Below, in pieces: positions 61,266 through 64,000 of a DNA stretch of 64,000 nt. This DNA is from Cyclobacteriaceae bacterium (lineage in GTDB: Bacteria; Bacteroidota; Bacteroidia; Cytophagales; Cyclobacteriaceae), in assembly GCA_016786585.1 (NCBI GenBank), contig JAEUUI010000015.1, positions 186,001 to 250,000 of the forward strand, read 5' to 3'. The notes under the pieces were generated by a model. That model did not search any database, was not told where the DNA came from, and saw nothing but the letters and a program-made list of their open reading frames with translations. Within the stretch, counting starts at the first letter, position 1. The number at the start of each line of letters is the position of its first letter. The position numbers and the translations under genes were made by a program.

Positions 61266-61697
61266 TTATTGTCCCGCGATGTACTGCTCGAGGTGCGCAA
61301 TCGTTGACTTCTGGTCTTCAATAATATGCTTCACCACATCACCAATCGAAATCATCCCGATTAATTTGCCGCTTTCCTCAACCGGTAAATGCCGGATATG
61401 CTTGCCAGCCATCAACTTCATACAATCTTCAATCGAGCTTTGCGGAGTAACCGTAAAGGGATTGGGTGTCATGAGATCTTTGATAGGTGTATCCTTCGAT
61501 GATTTCCCTTTGAGAATGAGCTTGCGCGCATAATCGCGCTCGGTAAAAATCCCGACAAGTTTTCCGTTTTCCACGATCATCAGGCCACCGATGTTTTTGT
61601 CGCACATTTGTTCGATGGCGCTGTAAACCATCACATGAGGTTCAACGGAGTAGACTACGCTACCCTTCGATTTTAAGATATCCTGAACGTATTTCAT
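61266..61697 (-). CDS. Tandem CBS domain protein
   Basis: 143 residues, two CBS domains (about 1-60 and 70-128) forming one Bateman module: IGGLMIVENGKLVGIFTERDYARKL and IRHLPVEESGKLIGMISIGDV. Such proteins bind adenine nucleotides and report energy state, sometimes acting as inhibitors or redox helpers. No attached effector domain. It lies next to the complex I genes, which may be chance. Confidence 0.9.
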   Translation of the reverse strand: MKYVQDILKSKGSVVYSVEPHVMVYSAIEQMCDKNIGGLMIVENGKLVGIFTERDYARKLILKGKSSKDTPIKDLMTPNPFTVTPQSSIEDCMKLMAGKHIRHLPVEESGKLIGMISIGDVVKHIIEDQKSTIAHLEQYIAGQ

Positions 61698-61765
61698 AGA
61701 GGCAAGAGTTTTAAAACAGGTCTATGAAAATAGCAATTAAATCCCTCAGATTCAAGCCATTTGGC

Positions 61766-63142
61766 TCAAAACAGTCCGAGCAGATAGTCAGGCAGCACCG
61801 CAAGTGCAAACATCAAGGCTACCAGGATTACAATAAGTGCTTTTTGGGACGCTGAAACTGACAGACTATCGCCAGCCGGTTCCTGCAAGTACATCGCAAT
61901 GATTACCCTGAAATAATAGTAGGCACCCATCAATGATGTTACAATGGCCAGGATAGTCAGCGAAATCAAACCATGATCAATCGCCTGGATAAATACCAGG
62001 TATTTCCCGAAGAAACCGGCCAATGGCGGGATACCCGCAAGCGATAAAAGTGCGATGGTAAGGCCAACCGCCAGTAACGGATTCCTTTTGAACAGGCCGT
62101 TAAAGTGAACGATATCTGTTCCTGAGCTGCTCTTTTCCACTTGAAGCAACACTGCAAATGCCGTGATGGAAGCCACTGAATATGCGCAGAGGTAATAGAA
62201 TATGCTTGAAGTCGAGGTTTCGGGTTGCGCAATGAATGCCAGTAGTATATAACCTACATGACCAACGCTCGAATATGCGAGCATACGCTTCACATTGTCT
62301 TGTGCTGCAGCAATTAAATTCGGAACCGCCAGCGTGAGGATCATGATAATCTTTAACACAAAACTCCAGCTTGGAGCAATGTGACTGAAGCACACGGAAA
62401 ACACTTTTACAAATGCCGCCACGGCAGCAATCTTCACTACGGTCGACATAAATGCCGTCACACTGGTTGGTGAACCTGAATAAACATCAGGTGCCCAGAA
62501 ATGGAACGGTACTGCCGATATTTTGAATGCGAGTCCCACCAAAATCAACAACACCCCTACATAAAAGAATGCGGGTAATGTGGAAGAGTTCAGGATTACG
62601 TTTACAGCGATCGTCTGAATATCGAACGACTTCGTTGCCCCGTATACCAGCGCTATTCCCAGCAACAAGAATCCGGTCGCAAATGAGCCCATCAGGAAAT
62701 ACTTGAAAGCAGCTTCGTTAGAAGCCAGGCTATCGCGCTTGCTTCCGGCAAGGGTATAAAGCGACAGCGATAAAACCTCAATGCCCAGGAACAGGATAGC
62801 CATATTATTGAAAGATGCCATTAACATCCCCCCTGCCACTGTGAATAAAATAAGCGATGCACGGTCGGTGTAGTGGTCAAGGTCGGAATTAAAATAATCC
62901 TGAGCCATCCAGAACCACAAAATTGTTACCGTCATGATCAGGATCGAAAACGCCATGGAGAAGTTATCGATCACCACCATGTTGGTGAAATACGAAATGG
63001 AAGTGCCGAGTTGCGGAATGGTTACACCAATGGCCACAGCCAACCCGATTACCATCAGGATACTCAGAATTTTTCGTGCATTGAAGAGTTCGGCAGCCAG
63101 TGCCGTTAATCCAAGTCCGCAAACAATGTATAACGCATTCAT
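61766..63142 (-). CDS. nuoN: NADH-quinone oxidoreductase subunit N
   Basis: 458 residues from the ATG at 63142 (MNALYIVCG); the longer frame overlaps NuoM. About 13-14 TM helices of an antiporter-like complex I subunit, with the conserved Lys in TM segments typical of proton pathway helices (LVLVGLAFKISAVPFHFW and KMLAYSSVGHVGY-like regions). It translocates protons in respiratory complex I. It begins 1 base after the nuoM stop, so they are cotranscribed; upstream nuo genes lie outside the window. Confidence 0.95.
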   Translation of the reverse strand: MNALYIVCGLGLTALAAELFNARKILSILMVIGLAVAIGVTIPQLGTSISYFTNMVVIDNFSMAFSILIMTVTILWFWMAQDYFNSDLDHYTDRASLILFTVAGGMLMASFNNMAILFLGIEVLSLSLYTLAGSKRDSLASNEAAFKYFLMGSFATGFLLLGIALVYGATKSFDIQTIAVNVILNSSTLPAFFYVGVLLILVGLAFKISAVPFHFWAPDVYSGSPTSVTAFMSTVVKIAAVAAFVKVFSVCFSHIAPSWSFVLKIIMILTLAVPNLIAAAQDNVKRMLAYSSVGHVGYILLAFIAQPETSTSSIFYYLCAYSVASITAFAVLLQVEKSSSGTDIVHFNGLFKRNPLLAVGLTIALLSLAGIPPLAGFFGKYLVFIQAIDHGLISLTILAIVTSLMGAYYYFRVIIAMYLQEPAGDSLSVSASQKALIVILVALMFALAVLPDYLLGLF

Positions 63143-63143
63143 A

Positions 63144-64000
63144 TTATCGGATCGCAGTGATAGGTGAATAAAGTTCCAGCAACTTGGCAACTGCCGGTTC
63201 TGAAATGGCCAGGATCGGTGCCGGGTAAACTCCGATCAGAATGATCAAAAGCGCAAGCGGGTATAGAACTGCTTTTTCATTCCACGTGAGGTCAGTGAAG
63301 GAGGCTGTCAATGAATTTGTTTCACCCGACATCGACTTTTGAAACGTTCTGAGCATGTACACCGCACCCAGAATGATGGTTAAACCTGCTGCAACGCCAA
63401 GCCATTGATGATACTGGAAGACGGAGTTGATTAACAGGAACTCTCCAATAAATCCGCTTGTCAGCGGAAGCGCAACGCTTCCCAACAAAACTATCACAAA
63501 CGCTGTAGCCAGTTGCGGAGCAACATTCCGGATGCCCCCCAGGTTGGCGAGCGCAGTCGTCTTCGTGCGGTCATACACAACATCAATGATAAAGAACATT
63601 CCCACCACAACGATACCGTGGCTAATCATTTGGATCATCGCGCCCTGAAGTCCGGTAGTGGAGAGCGTGAATAACCCGGCAGCGATCAACCCCACGTGAG
63701 CAATCGATGAATATGCGATTAAACGTTTGAAGTCTTTTTGAACGATCGCGATGCACGAAGCATAAATGATTCCGATGACGGAAATAAGCACAGCTGTAAG
63801 CCCCCAGGTGATCACACCGGCAGGAACAACCGGGATGAGCCAGCGGATAACTCCGTAAATACCCATCTTCAGCATGATTCCCGACAACAACATTGTGCCT
63901 TGCGTAGGCGCCACGCTGTATGTGTCCGGCTGCCAGGTATGAAACGGAAATACGGGCATCTTTACCGCGAACGCAGCGAACAAGAACCAAAATATTAAAC
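63144..64000 (-). CDS. nuoM: NADH-quinone oxidoreductase subunit M (3' part)
   Basis: The C-terminal 285 or so residues only; the reading frame stays open to the window edge (reads ...LIFWFLFAAFAVKMP at the edge). Family motifs are FAAFAVKMPVFPFHTWQPD, with the essential Lys in AVKMP, LIAYSSIAHVGLIAAG, and a long amphipathic end near YMLRTFQKSMSG. Antiporter-like proton-pumping subunit of complex I. Its 5' end lies beyond position 64000. Confidence 0.95.
   Translation of the reverse strand, partial: LIFWFLFAAFAVKMPVFPFHTWQPDTYSVAPTQGTMLLSGIMLKMGIYGVIRWLIPVVPAGVITWGLTAVLISVIGIIYASCIAIVQKDFKRLIAYSSIAHVGLIAAGLFTLSTTGLQGAMIQMISHGIVVVGMFFIIDVVYDRTKTTALANLGGIRNVAPQLATAFVIVLLGSVALPLTSGFIGEFLLINSVFQYHQWLGVAAGLTIILGAVYMLRTFQKSMSGETNSLTASFTDLTWNEKAVLYPLALLIILIGVYPAPILAISEPAVAKLLELYSPITAIR

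Noticed and set aside
1-64000. Mobile elements, prophage, CRISPR arrays, restriction or toxin systems
   Set aside because: No transposase, integrase, phage structural, Cas or toxin-antitoxin pattern seen on either strand, and no spaced direct-repeat array found.
1-64000. tRNA, rRNA or riboswitch in the intergenic gaps
   Set aside because: Gaps are short and none shows cloverleaf, 16S/23S-like or known aptamer features by eye; a covariance-model scan would be needed to exclude a divergent RNA.

Overview
The window reads as chromosomal DNA from a member of the Bacteroidota, most likely a free-living cytophagalean. This is inferred from gene content: a secreted protein with a type IX (Por) C-terminal sorting tail, a SusC/SusD pair with a SusR-like regulator, a two-component-propeller histidine kinase, several ~800-residue two-module FtsX/MacB-type permeases, lipoproteins with acidic residues after the lipidated Cys, and TAnnTTTG promoter boxes. 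Shine-Dalgarno sequences are mostly absent. I see no rRNA, tRNA, CRISPR, transposase or phage genes.

Layout. 0.2-8 kb: a giant type IX-secreted subtilisin-like protease and a secreted Arg-rich protein. 8-15 kb (- strand): a compact four-gene run (GlxA-type regulator, NIPSNAP-like protein, DJ-1/isonitrile-hydratase-like protein, and an M1 aminopeptidase homologue that has lost every zinc ligand), preceded by a second M1 peptidase with an intact active site. 15-23 kb: two FtsX-type permeases, a tandem pair of SRPBCC genes divergent from a second GlxA-type regulator, and a TMEM175-like channel. 23-29 kb: HelD-like helicase, a lone receiver protein, a PEBP-like protein and an MG2/TonB-plug protein. 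29-45 kb: a large propeller histidine kinase, an amine-oxidase-like flavoprotein, a Nudix hydrolase, an LpxR-like protein, BrkB, DoxX, a receiver next to an ABC ATPase, an ABC exporter, a third FtsX permease flanked by two related small membrane proteins, a nucleotide pyrophosphatase-like phosphodiesterase and a DUF4142 lipoprotein. 45.6-47.3 kb: an ABC-F protein.

47.5-58.6 kb (- strand) is the clearest functional system, a polysaccharide utilization locus. A SusR-like membrane regulator lies upstream of GH97 (inverting type), SusC, SusD, a GH71/99-like surface lipoprotein and a SusE/F-like lipoprotein, ending at a strong terminator. No GH13 amylase is present, so this is not a standard starch locus; an alpha-glucan other than starch, or an alpha-mannan, is a plausible target. 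58.6-64 kb: DUF2911 protein, a small Cys-motif protein, cyclophilin, metallo-beta-lactamase-fold hydrolase, CBS protein, and the end of a complex I operon (nuoM, cut by the window edge, then nuoN).

The most unusual items are the intact but catalytically emptied M1 peptidase inside the GlxA/DJ-1 operon, the GH13-free Sus-like locus, the FtsX permease bracketed by two paralogous small membrane proteins, a tiny hairpin-masked reading frame at 47.4 kb, and a recurrent pattern of convergent genes whose stop codons touch or overlap.
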